DNA of 64,000 nucleotides from Polyangia bacterium (lineage in GTDB: Bacteria > Myxococcota_A > Polyangia > Nannocystales > Nannocystaceae): assembly GCA_030424595.1 (NCBI GenBank), contig JAUHWG010000033.1, forward strand, positions 42,735 to 106,734. The letters are read 5' to 3'. The notes under the pieces were generated by a model, which was not told the origin of the DNA, ran no database searches, and worked only from the letters and a program-made list of their open reading frames with translations. The position numbers and the translations under genes are program-made. Below are positions 1 to 8,166 of the stretch, piece by piece. The stretch's first letter is position 1, and each line of letters starts with the position of its first letter.

Positions 1-405
1 AGCGAGGACCTGATGAAGTTCGGGCTCATCCCTGAGTTCATCGGCCGTCTTCCGGTCATCGCCCCGCTGCACGAGCTCGACGAGGTCGCCCTGATGGCGA
101 TCCTCACCCAGCCGAAGAACGCGCTGGTCAAGCAGTACCAGCGCCTCCTGGCGATGGACGGGGTCACCCTCAAGTTCACCGACGACGCCCTGCGGGCGAT
201 CGCTGAGAAGAGCCGGGCGCAGAAGGCCGGCGCTCGCGGCTTGAGGACGATCCTCGAGCGGGCGATGCTCGACGTCATGTACGAGATCCCGAGCGCCGGG
301 AACATCCGCGAGGTCATCGTCAACGACGAGTGCATCAGCGGCGGCAAGCAGCCGGTGCTGGTCTACGCGGCCAACAGCGACGAGCCGAAGAAAGAGGCGA
401 GCTAG
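1..405 (+). CDS. clpX: ATP-dependent Clp protease ATP-binding subunit ClpX (C-terminal part)
   Basis: This is the last 134 residues of ClpX, the AAA+ unfoldase that feeds substrates to the ClpP peptidase. The reading frame is open from base 1, so the gene starts upstream of the window. The fragment closely follows the family: the arginine-finger segment GLIPEFIGRLPV at residues 8-19, then PKNALVKQYQ, and the sensor-2 motif GARGLR near residue 77 in the small domain. It ends in a short charged tail (DEPKKEAS), as in other ClpX proteins. It is followed by an array of terminator-like repeats. Confidence 0.97.
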   Translation, partial: SEDLMKFGLIPEFIGRLPVIAPLHELDEVALMAILTQPKNALVKQYQRLLAMDGVTLKFTDDALRAIAEKSRAQKAGARGLRTILERAMLDVMYEIPSAGNIREVIVNDECISGGKQPVLVYAANSDEPKKEAS

Positions 406-444
406 AGCTCGCGAGCCGACGCTCGGCGCACTCCTTCTCGAGGG

Positions 445-745
445 GTCGCTGAAGAAGAGGGCGCCTGGGTCAGCTCAGGCGCCCTTCTTCGTTCTCAGGC
501 GGGACTCTGCTGTCCCGAGGTGTCGCTGAAGAAGAGGGCGCCTGGGTCAGCTCAGGCGGCCTTCCTCGTTCTCAGGCGGGACTCTGCTGTCCCGAGGGGT
601 CGCTAATGAAGACGGCGCCTGGGTCAGCTGCGGCCTTCTTCGCTCTCAGGCGGGACCCTGCTGCCCCGAGGGTGTCGCTGAAGAAGAGGGCGCCTGGGTC
701 AGCTCAGGCCGCCCTCTTCGCTCTCAGGCGGGACTCTGCTGCAGA
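445..745 (+). repeat. Four tandem ~77-bp repeats, each a terminator-like hairpin
   Basis: Four direct copies start at 445, 522, 599 and 674 (periods 77, 77 and 75), each beginning GTCGCT. Copy 1 contains GGGCGCCTG, an 8-base loop, and CAGGCGCCC, flanked by GAAGA on the left and TCTTC on the right (451-490). That is a long stem typical of a factor-independent terminator. The later copies keep the same frame, but their arms have diverged (for example CAGGCGGCC in copy 2), so the hairpins vary. The array fills most of the 470-bp gap between clpX and the convergent S41 protease gene. I see no gene in 406-876; the short open frames there come from the repeats. Confidence 0.85.
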
Positions 746-876
746 GGACCGCGAGAGGCGTTCCATCACCGTCGTCGGTGAGGTGAGCGCTCTCGGCGTC
801 AGCGTTGGAGCCGAGGGCCTGTGCGAGGCGTGTCATGACCCCCTCCTCGCCCCGGCGCAGGCGGCCGGTTCTCCTG

Positions 877-3800
877 CTAGTGCTGGAACGTGTCGACGCT
901 GAGCTTCCCGCCGCCGGTGACCTGCGCCTCGGCCTTGCGGGCGTCGCTGAGACCGTCGGTGCGGAGGACCCACATCTCGCGGGTGGCGACGACATCGTCG
1001 CTCTCGCGGGCGTGGATCTCGATCCGGTTGTTGCCGGGCGTGAGCGGGACCTCGGCGAGGAACTCCAGCTTGCCGCTCTTGGGGTCGGCCGCGGCCTTGT
1101 AGAAGACCTTCTCGCGGTGACCGAAGAGGTTTCGCGAGGGGTTGTGGACGGTGATGAAGACGTCGCGCACGGCCTGCTGATCGTTGGCGACGCCCTCGAT
1201 CCGGACGCTGTCGCCGGCGACCTGGGTGACCTCATCCTTGAGGGTGACCGTCGGCGGGCTGACGTCGAGCACGTCGACGACCTTGGTCGCGGAGGCGCCG
1301 GCGCGGCCGTCCTTGGTCAGGGCCTCGGACTTGGCGAAGGCGACGTAGCCGGGGGCGAGCTGGACCCGGTGCCAGCCGCCATCGCCGTCGCCGAGGAGAC
1401 GCATCGTCGCGCCGGTCTCGGCCCTGGCGATCACCCGCGGGGCGCCGATCGGCGAGGCGTAGAGGTCGACCGGGCCCGAGGCCTTGAGGGCCCCCTTGGA
1501 CTTGTCGAAGTTGACGGTGCCCTCGCTGAGCGGGAAGGCGAGCTTGTCGCCGAGGCTGACGCCGATCTTGGCGTCGCTGACGGAGAGCTGGAGGGCAGCC
1601 TCGCCCTTCTCGGGGGTCTTGCGGACCTCGAAGTCGAGCTCGACGACGCGGGACTCGCCGGGGGCGAGCTCCTTGATGTTCTCGCGACCGGTGTGGAGGA
1701 AGACCGCGTCGCCGCTGAGGTTGCGGAGGTTGACCCAGGTGTCGAGCGCCTTGCCCTCGCCCATGTTGGTGACGTGGACCCGCAGGCGGACGCGCTCGCC
1801 GAGCTGGAGGGCGCCGTCACCGTTGCCCTGGATCTTGCCGCCGACGGCGGGGTCATCGATGAGCTGGTAGCCGTAGGCGAAGCTCGGGCGCGGGAGCCCC
1901 TCGGAGGAGATCCGGAGGGAGGTCTTCGAGCCCGGGGCGACCTTGGCCCCGTAGGCCTCGTGGATCTTGAGGTCGATCTCGTCGGTCCGCGAGTGCTCAT
2001 GCTCGGAGATCGACAGCTTGAGGGTCGCGGTCTTGGTCTCGCCGGGGTCGACGCGGCCGACGATGAACTCGCGCTCGTCGAGGTAGGAGTAGTCGCTGTC
2101 GGAGATCGCCCGGACCTGGAAGGCGGGCGCGTCGCCGTTGTTGGTGATCGAGAGGGTGAGCACCCCGGACTCGCCGCCGCGGAAGAGGTTTTGCGGCTTG
2201 TCGGTCTTGACCGAGACCTGGAGCTTGGCGGCCTTGCCTGCCTCCGGCTTGGCGCCTGCGCTCCAGTCGATGCCGCGGGCGCCGAGGGAGCGGGCGATGT
2301 TGGTCGCCTCCTCTTCGGCCTTCTTGTCGACGAAGTCGCCCAGCTGGGCGAGGATCCCGTCACGGCTCGACGTCGGCGCCCAGGCGACCAGATCGCGGGC
2401 GAGGCGGATCTCCGGATCCTCGAGCGCGGTCTCGGCGTCGGCGTCACCGTCGACGAGCGGGCGGCGACGGGGGGTCTCGTCCTTCTTCTTGCCCTTGGTC
2501 TCCGGGGTGATCGAGCCGTAGGAGAGGAAGTGCAGGGGGCCGGCGGCGATCTTCTGCGAGGCGTCGACCTTCTTGTTGGTCAGGCGGGAGGCGAGCGCCT
2601 CTTCGCGGACGAGGTCGAAGCGCTTGCGGCCGTGGTAGGCGACGTACTCCTCGCCGACGTAGACCGGGATGGTCTCGAGGTCGGGGCTGACGCCGACCGA
2701 CTGGATCGAGATGTCGCCCGGGGTCAGGTACTGGGCGATCGTCAGCTTGAGCGCGAGCTCCTTGTCGCCGACCTTGCGATCGTTGAGCACCTGGACCGAG
2801 CCCTTGCCGAAGCTGCGGCGGCCCATGAGGACCGCGCGGCCGAGGTTTCGCAGGGCGCCGGCGACGATCTCAGTCGCGCTCGCGGAGCCCTGGTCGACGA
2901 GCACGACCAGCGGCAGGTCCGGGAAGTCGTAGCGACTGTCGGCGCGCATCTCATCGCGGGGCGAGGAGGGCCCGACGGTCGAGACGATGGTCCCCGACGA
3001 GAGGAACGCGTCGGCGACCTCGACCCCCGCGGTCAGGAGGCCGCCTGGGTTGTCGCGCATGTCGAGGACGACGCCCCGCACGCCCTCGCGCTCGAAGTCC
3101 TGGAGCTTGGCCCGGACCTCCTTGCCGGTGGTCTGGGAGAAGTTGCGGTTGAGCTGGAGGAGCCCGACCTTGATCGCGTTGCCCTTGGGATCGGTCGCCG
3201 GCAGGACCGTGCCGATCACCGAGTCGAGGGTGATCTTGTCGCGGGTGACCGAGAGCTTCTTCGGCTTGTCGCTGCCCTCGCGGCGGACCCAGACGCCGAC
3301 GGCGGTCCCCGGGGCGCCGCGCAGGCGCTCGACCGCCTCGGAGAGGCTCATCGTCACGGTCGACTCCTCGTCGATCTGGACGATCCGGTCGGCGGCCTTC
3401 ATGCCGACCTTGTCGGCGGGGGTGCCGTCGATCACCCGGATCACCGTGATCTTGCCGTCGCGCATGCCGACCTCGATGCCGAGGCCGCCGAACGAGCCCT
3501 TGGTGCTCGTCCGCATCTGCTCGAAGTCCTCGGGGCGGAGGAGGTTCGAGTGGGGGTCGAGGGTCGCCAGGACACCCTCGACGATCGCGTACTCCGCCGC
3601 TCGCAGGCCGTCGTCGTCGAGCTCGGCGTGCTCGCGGACGAAGCGGAAGACCTCGCGCAGGCGCTTGCCGACGGTCCAGACCGCGACGATGTCGCCGACC
3701 TTGAACTCCTTCTCGTGGGTGCCGACGCGGACGCGGACGCGGCCGGGCTTCTCGAGGTCGCCGATGGGCTCGACGAGCACCTGAGGGATCGCCTGCTCCA

Positions 3801-4071
3801 ACCCCTCGAGGCCAGCGATCGCCATCTTCAGCGGGTCGATGCGCTCAGGCTCGACGTAGTACTTGGCGACGTTGAAGAGCGTCCAGTCGAGGACCCGGAG
3901 CTCGGTCGCGTTGTAGCTGTTGTCGAGGCGGGCGAAGCTGTGCAGGTCGCCCGCGGGAGTTCTCGCCTGGGTGTCGCCGGCGGCGGTCAGGCCGAGGGCC
4001 AAGAGGAGGGCGCCAAAGAGGACCGCTGGGGTCGAGCCTGTGCCTTGCCGGGGATTTTTGCGCGCGCTCAC
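877..4071 (-). CDS. S41 family C-terminal processing peptidase with PDZ and long Ig-like/SH3-like C-terminal region
   Basis: A 1064-residue exported serine protease of the CtpA/Prc type, starting at a GTG. A hydrophobic signal segment spans about residues 15-32. A PDZ domain (GGLGIEVG, about 192-275) and the S41 catalytic domain (about 290-480) follow. The expected nucleophile is Ser398 in SASATE and the general base is Lys423 in FGKGSVQ, with the family spacing of 25. Beyond the protease are about 450 residues that usual Ctp enzymes lack: CARDB-like Ig repeats (ITNNGDAPAF, VTNMGEGKAL), an SH3-like stretch (GWHRVQLAPGYVAF) and a last beta-rich domain. It probably acts in the periplasm on tail-recognised substrates. 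It diverges from the sigma factor gene and has no operon partner here. Confidence 0.9.
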   Translation of the reverse strand: MSARKNPRQGTGSTPAVLFGALLLALGLTAAGDTQARTPAGDLHSFARLDNSYNATELRVLDWTLFNVAKYYVEPERIDPLKMAIAGLEGLEQAIPQVLVEPIGDLEKPGRVRVRVGTHEKEFKVGDIVAVWTVGKRLREVFRFVREHAELDDDGLRAAEYAIVEGVLATLDPHSNLLRPEDFEQMRTSTKGSFGGLGIEVGMRDGKITVIRVIDGTPADKVGMKAADRIVQIDEESTVTMSLSEAVERLRGAPGTAVGVWVRREGSDKPKKLSVTRDKITLDSVIGTVLPATDPKGNAIKVGLLQLNRNFSQTTGKEVRAKLQDFEREGVRGVVLDMRDNPGGLLTAGVEVADAFLSSGTIVSTVGPSSPRDEMRADSRYDFPDLPLVVLVDQGSASATEIVAGALRNLGRAVLMGRRSFGKGSVQVLNDRKVGDKELALKLTIAQYLTPGDISIQSVGVSPDLETIPVYVGEEYVAYHGRKRFDLVREEALASRLTNKKVDASQKIAAGPLHFLSYGSITPETKGKKKDETPRRRPLVDGDADAETALEDPEIRLARDLVAWAPTSSRDGILAQLGDFVDKKAEEEATNIARSLGARGIDWSAGAKPEAGKAAKLQVSVKTDKPQNLFRGGESGVLTLSITNNGDAPAFQVRAISDSDYSYLDEREFIVGRVDPGETKTATLKLSISEHEHSRTDEIDLKIHEAYGAKVAPGSKTSLRISSEGLPRPSFAYGYQLIDDPAVGGKIQGNGDGALQLGERVRLRVHVTNMGEGKALDTWVNLRNLSGDAVFLHTGRENIKELAPGESRVVELDFEVRKTPEKGEAALQLSVSDAKIGVSLGDKLAFPLSEGTVNFDKSKGALKASGPVDLYASPIGAPRVIARAETGATMRLLGDGDGGWHRVQLAPGYVAFAKSEALTKDGRAGASATKVVDVLDVSPPTVTLKDEVTQVAGDSVRIEGVANDQQAVRDVFITVHNPSRNLFGHREKVFYKAAADPKSGKLEFLAEVPLTPGNNRIEIHARESDDVVATREMWVLRTDGLSDARKAEAQVTGGGKLSVDTFQH

Positions 4072-4184
4072 GGGAGGCTAGTCTATCGGCGGGAGGGGGC
4101 CGGGGCCACCTCGTGGGCGCGAAGCCCCGCCAATCGCCGGTTCGCGGGAGCAGGCGCGCTTTGCCGGGGGAGGGCGCCCCGGGC

Positions 4185-4213
4185 TTACCGTTTGCCGTTC
4201 CTGGACGTACACT
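4185..4213 (+). promoter_or_regulatory. Candidate promoter for the sigma factor gene
   Basis: TTACCG at 4185-4190 and TACACT at 4208-4213 are separated by exactly 17 bases, like a vegetative -35/-10 pair (3/6 and 4/6 matches). Initiation about 7 bases downstream would fall at 4219-4221, nearly on the ATG at 4223. The start also lacks a Shine-Dalgarno sequence, so a near-leaderless transcript is possible. Confidence 0.35.
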
Positions 4214-4222
4214 GCGCTCGGC

Positions 4223-5374
4223 ATGGCGAAGCGCAAGCGCAGCGGCGCGAAGGACGTGCGCCGAGAGGACGATGACGAGATCGTCGTCGAGGTGCTCCCG
4301 AAGGGCGAGCAGGCGGCGGAGGCCGACGACGAGTCCGACGAGGCCGACGAAGAGGCGGAGCTCGACGACGAGGACGGCGCCGGCGCTGAGGCGCTCGAAG
4401 AGGTCGAGGTCGTCAGCGACGATGAGCTCGAGGCGCTCGAGAGCGAGATCGTCCGCCGCGTCGCCGCGAAGACGGCGAAGGGGTCGACCGGCACGACGGC
4501 GCTCGCGCGACGCGACCCGATGGCGGCCTACATGGCCGAGGTGCGCCGGCATCCGCTCCTGACCCGCGAAGAGGAGTACGAGCTCGCGGTGCGCTGGGTG
4601 GAGGATGGCGACACCGAGGCGGCGAAGATGCTCGTCACCTCGAACCTCCGCCTCGTCGTCAAGATCGCCCACGACTACCGCCGGGCCCATCAAAACATCC
4701 TCGACCTGGTCCAGGAGGGGAACGTGGGCCTTATCAAGGCGGTTCAGAAGTTCGACCCGTACCGCGGGGTGAAGCTCTCCACCTACTCCGGCTGGTGGAT
4801 CAAGGCGTACATCCTCAAGTACATCCTCAACACCTGGCGCCTGGTCAAGATCGGCACGACGCAGAACCAGCGCAAGCTCTTCTTCAACCTGCGCAAGCAG
4901 CGGGCGGCGCTCAAGGCCGCCGGGATCGATCCGACGCCGGACAAGATCGCCGAGGCGCTCGACGTCTCGACCGCCGAGGTGATCGAGATGGAGCGGCGGA
5001 TGGGCTCCCCCGACCAGTCCTTAAACGCCCCGCTCAGCGCCGACGACGGTGACGGCGGGCGGACGCGGATGGACCTGTTGGAGGACGCCGGCGCCGACCC
5101 GGCCGCGGACGTGGAGCAGAGCCAGTTCAAAGATCTTCTGCGGGAGAAGCTCGAGACCTTCGGCGCGACCCTGAGCGGGCGGGAGCTCGAGATCTTCGAC
5201 GATCGGCTGATGGCCGACGAGCCGGTGACCCTGCAGGAGCTGGGCGGTCGCTGGGGCGTGAGCCGCGAGCGGGCGCGTCAGCTCGAGAAGCGGATGGTGC
5301 TCCGCCTGCGAAAGTTCCTCAAGCAGGAGCTCGGCGACGCGGTGGACATCGCCCTCGGGCACGAGGGCGCTTGA
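4223..5374 (+). CDS. RpoH-like alternative sigma-70 factor with acidic N-terminal extension
   Basis: A 383-residue RNA polymerase sigma factor. Region 1.2 lies at about 100-130 and region 2 at about 137-206 (NLRLVVKIAH, LVQEGNVGLIKAVQKFDP). An RpoH-box-like QRKLFFNLRKQ lies at about 216-226, and region 4 with its helix-turn-helix (LGGRWGVSRERARQLEKR) at about 310-370. This resembles the RpoH-type SigB/SigC/SigE sigma factors of Myxococcus, which serve development and stress. The first 80 or so residues are strongly acidic (runs of D and E) and are absent from enteric RpoH. The gene shares 4 bases with rsmI, so the two are translationally coupled. Confidence 0.93.
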   Translation: MAKRKRSGAKDVRREDDDEIVVEVLPKGEQAAEADDESDEADEEAELDDEDGAGAEALEEVEVVSDDELEALESEIVRRVAAKTAKGSTGTTALARRDPMAAYMAEVRRHPLLTREEEYELAVRWVEDGDTEAAKMLVTSNLRLVVKIAHDYRRAHQNILDLVQEGNVGLIKAVQKFDPYRGVKLSTYSGWWIKAYILKYILNTWRLVKIGTTQNQRKLFFNLRKQRAALKAAGIDPTPDKIAEALDVSTAEVIEMERRMGSPDQSLNAPLSADDGDGGRTRMDLLEDAGADPAADVEQSQFKDLLREKLETFGATLSGRELEIFDDRLMADEPVTLQELGGRWGVSRERARQLEKRMVLRLRKFLKQELGDAVDIALGHEGA

Positions 5375-6222
5375 GCGGGACGCTCGTTCTCGTCGGGACG
5401 CCGCTCGGCAACCGCGACGATCTCTCGCCGCGGGCGAGGGAGGCGATCCTGAGCGCGGACCTCCTGCTCTGCGAGGACACGCGATCCCCCCTGCGCCTCC
5501 TTGGCGAGGAGGGCAGCGCCCTGCCGCAGCGGATCTCCTGCTTCGTCGCCAACGAGGGCGGGCGGGTCGGCCTCCTCCTCGAACGGCTAGAGCGGGGCGA
5601 GCGGGTCGTCTACGTCAGCGAGGCCGGGATGCCGGTCTGGAGCGATCCCGGCGACAAGCTGGTCCGGGCGGTGATCGAGGCTGGCTTTGAGGTCGACGTC
5701 ATCCCGGGGCCGACGGCGGCCGCGACGGCGCTCTCGCTCTCGGGCTTTGCGGCGGCGGATGTCCGCTTCCTCGGCTTTCCTCCCCGCGGCGGACGGGCGC
5801 GGACAGAGCTCTTGGAGCGCCTCGGCTCGGAGAGCGCCGCGGTGATCTTCTACGAGGCGGGCAATCGGACGGCGGAGCTCGTCCGCGACCTCGCGCGTGC
5901 CCTGCCCGACGCCGCGACCCGCGAGATCGTCGTCGCCCGCGAGCTGACCAAGCTCCACCAAGAGGTGCTCCGCGGCCGCGTCGCGGAGCTCGCGGCGAAG
6001 CTCGACGGCTCGCTCCGTGGGGAGGTCACCGTCGTGCTCGGCGGCGCGTCTGCGCAGAACGACGACGACGTTGATCCGGCCCAGGCCGCCGCGCTCGCGC
6101 TCTGGCAGGCGCTCCAGGATCCCGAGCTCAAGCCGCGGCAGAAGGCCAAGCGGGTCGCGGAGCTGACCGGGCTCGACGCCCGCGAGGTCTACGGCGCACT
6201 CTCCCGCGGACCAGCCCGCTGA
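5371..6222 (+). CDS. rsmI: 16S rRNA (cytidine(1402)-2'-O)-methyltransferase RsmI
   Basis: A 283-residue member of the tetrapyrrole-methylase fold family that 2'-O-methylates C1402 of 16S rRNA using SAM. Family motifs are in order: GTPLGNRDDLSPRA (9-22), CEDTR (34-38), SEAGMPVWSDPG (83-94), IPGPTAAATALSLSG and FYEAGNR. The third motif is usually SDAGTP.ISDPG, so this copy has D-to-E and T-to-M changes. The start is a TTG whose last two bases are the first two of the sigma gene's TGA stop (TTGA), indicating translational coupling. The length is normal for the family. Confidence 0.94.
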   Translation: MSGTLVLVGTPLGNRDDLSPRAREAILSADLLLCEDTRSPLRLLGEEGSALPQRISCFVANEGGRVGLLLERLERGERVVYVSEAGMPVWSDPGDKLVRAVIEAGFEVDVIPGPTAAATALSLSGFAAADVRFLGFPPRGGRARTELLERLGSESAAVIFYEAGNRTAELVRDLARALPDAATREIVVARELTKLHQEVLRGRVAELAAKLDGSLRGEVTVVLGGASAQNDDDVDPAQAAALALWQALQDPELKPRQKAKRVAELTGLDAREVYGALSRGPAR

Positions 6223-6372
6223 GACAGGTTGGTGGCGTCCTCGAACGGGTCGGGCGACCGCCCTCAGGCCCAAGAAACCGGCGGGCCGGCAGCCGATAGG
6301 GGATCTGTCTTTATGGGCATGTTCTCTGCAGAGGATTGACTGTCGCCTGGATCGACGTGGATCCTGGAGCGG

Positions 6373-7893
6373 ATGAAATTCCTGTCTCGCGCGGCCCTTG
6401 TGTCGATCTCTGTGCTCTTCGCCGCTGGTCTCGGCTGCTCCGGGGGGGAGGAAGAGACGACCGCGGCCTCCTTCACGGCGGGGGCGACGATGACCTCGCC
6501 GACGTCGACGACGACGGCGACGACGACGACGGGGGCGACGACCTCGCCTGGGACGGCGGTCACGGACGTCGAGACGTCGACGACGGCGGGTCCCGCCTGT
6601 GGCGACGGTCAAGTCGACGCAGGGGAAGCCTGCGACGACGGCAACGACAACGACAACGACGACTGCACCAACGCCTGCGAGGAGGCGGTCTGTGGCGATG
6701 GGATCGTCTACGAGGGGAAAGAGGAGTGCGACGACGGCAACGACGTCGACAGCGACGCCTGCCTCAGCTCTTGCGTCCTCGCGAGCTGCGGCGATGGCGT
6801 GGTCCAGGAAGGGGTCGAGGCCTGTGATGACGGCAACCTGATCGCCTCCGATGAATGCACGAACCAGTGTCAGGCGGCGAGCTGCGGCGATGGCATCACC
6901 CAGGATGGTGTCGAGGTCTGCGATGACGGCAACGACGAGGATACCGATGCGTGCCTGAACTCCTGTCAGGCGGCGACCTGCGGTGATGGGGTGGTCCAGG
7001 CGCGGGTCGAGGCCTGCGACGACGGGAACGACGTCGACGATGACGAGTGCAGCAACGCCTGCGCCCTCGCGACCTGCGGTGATGGTGCGGTCCAGCAGGG
7101 GGAGGAGTGTGATGACGGGAACGACGTCGACGCCGACGCTTGCCCGGGGAACTGCCTCAACGCGGTCTGTGGCGACAGCTATGTCCACGAGGGGGTCGAG
7201 GAGTGTGACGGTGGTGGCGAGTCGGACGCCTGCAACGATGACTGCACGCCGGCGTCCTGCGGTGACGGCAAGCTCAACGTGAGCGCCGGCGAAGTCTGCG
7301 ACGACGGCAATGACCTCAACACCGACGCCTGCGTCGACGGCTGTGTCCCCGCGAGTTGCGGCGACGGCTTTGTCCAAGAGGGGACGGAGGAGTGCGACGA
7401 CGGCAACGACGTCGACGACGATCAGTGCGCCAACGACTGCACTTCGAACCAGTGCGTGCCCTCTGGGGCGCGGGCGCCTCTCAACACCATCGGCAACGAC
7501 ACGGCGAGCGGCTGCTGGAACGGCAACCCCTGCACCTACGACACCTACCAGTGGAGCTCGTCGCACGGGCAGAACTTCCAGAACTTCGCCCAGGGGATCA
7601 CCTGCTCCGGGGCGAAGACCTGCGTCGAGAACGTCGGCGTGACCACCTACCAGAGCACGACGGTCTGTCAGGGCATCTTCGACGTGCTCTGCGACAATGT
7701 GAAGGTCGGGACGATCGACACGGTCGGCAAGACCTGCACCGGCTCGGCGATGAACAACGCCTGCCGGGTGACCTTCCCGGCGCGGGAGTGTGCTCAGGTC
7801 CGCCTGGTCGCGGTGAACGACAACAACAACGTGACGAGCTGCTGCGGCGGCAACAACCCGGACTCGATGCTGACCAGCGTCAGCGCCTGGTAG
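6373..7893 (+). CDS. Lipoprotein with nine myxobacterial Cys-rich (DUF4215-type) repeats
   Basis: A 506-residue exported lipoprotein. The signal peptide ends in the lipobox LGC (Cys about residue 23), followed by a Thr/Ala-rich linker. Nine repeats of the form CGDG..x..G.ECDDGN....D.C...C run from about residue 75 to 365; this is the disulfide repeat expanded in myxobacteria. Repeat 7 is degenerate (CGDS, ECDGGG). The last 140 residues form a separate Cys- and Asn-rich domain with WNGNPCTYDTYQW and CCGGNN, which I do not recognise. Such proteins sit on the cell surface, and their ligands are unknown. It is monocistronic and convergent with the next gene. Confidence 0.88.
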   Translation: MKFLSRAALVSISVLFAAGLGCSGGEEETTAASFTAGATMTSPTSTTTATTTTGATTSPGTAVTDVETSTTAGPACGDGQVDAGEACDDGNDNDNDDCTNACEEAVCGDGIVYEGKEECDDGNDVDSDACLSSCVLASCGDGVVQEGVEACDDGNLIASDECTNQCQAASCGDGITQDGVEVCDDGNDEDTDACLNSCQAATCGDGVVQARVEACDDGNDVDDDECSNACALATCGDGAVQQGEECDDGNDVDADACPGNCLNAVCGDSYVHEGVEECDGGGESDACNDDCTPASCGDGKLNVSAGEVCDDGNDLNTDACVDGCVPASCGDGFVQEGTEECDDGNDVDDDQCANDCTSNQCVPSGARAPLNTIGNDTASGCWNGNPCTYDTYQWSSSHGQNFQNFAQGITCSGAKTCVENVGVTTYQSTTVCQGIFDVLCDNVKVGTIDTVGKTCTGSAMNNACRVTFPARECAQVRLVAVNDNNNVTSCCGGNNPDSMLTSVSAW

Positions 7894-8046
7894 CCGGCCT
7901 CTTCGCGAGCCCTTCGCGAGCCCTTCGCCGCCTCTCGGTCGCGGAGGGCTCGTTGCGTCCGGCGGCTGCGGTCTCCGCTCGCCGCGTCGTGGGAGATCCG
8001 GGAGGACATAACAGGGGAGGGCTGAAGCCGCGGCGACGGAGCCCCC

Positions 8047-8098
8047 AGACGCAGAAGACAGACGCAGAAGACAGACGCAGAAGACAGACGCAGAAGAC
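8047..8098. repeat. Four perfect 13-bp tandem repeats (AGACGCAGAAGAC)
   Basis: Four contiguous identical copies lie directly beside a hairpin, in the gap between two convergent genes. No coding function is apparent. Confidence 0.9.
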
Positions 8099-8125
8099 CC
8101 CCGCTGCCTACCGGTAGCGAGGGTC
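8096..8125. terminator. Bidirectional terminator-like hairpin between convergent genes
   Basis: GACCC-C-CGCT (8096-8105) pairs with AGCG-A-GGGTC (8116-8125) around a 10-base loop, with one C/A mismatch. The loop contains the start of the palindrome CTACCGGTAG. It lies between the Cys-rich lipoprotein gene and the convergent outer membrane protein gene, so it could serve both. There is no real U-tract on the plus side. Confidence 0.55.
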
Positions 8126-8166
8126 TTGGGTCGCGGCTTGGCCGCTTCGAGCTGCCGTCTAGGGGG

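Noticed and set aside
445..745. CRISPR-like regular spacing
   Set aside because: The units are whole 77-bp copies with no unique spacers and no Cas genes nearby.
805..4275. Very long plus-strand open frame of over 1100 codons
   Set aside because: It lies antisense to the S41 protease. Its translation is Leu/Asp/Arg/Glu-rich with no domain, the usual GC-rich shadow.
5587..7566. Minus-strand open frame over rsmI and the Cys-rich gene
   Set aside because: Val/Arg/Asp-rich low-complexity translation with no domain, spanning two clear genes.
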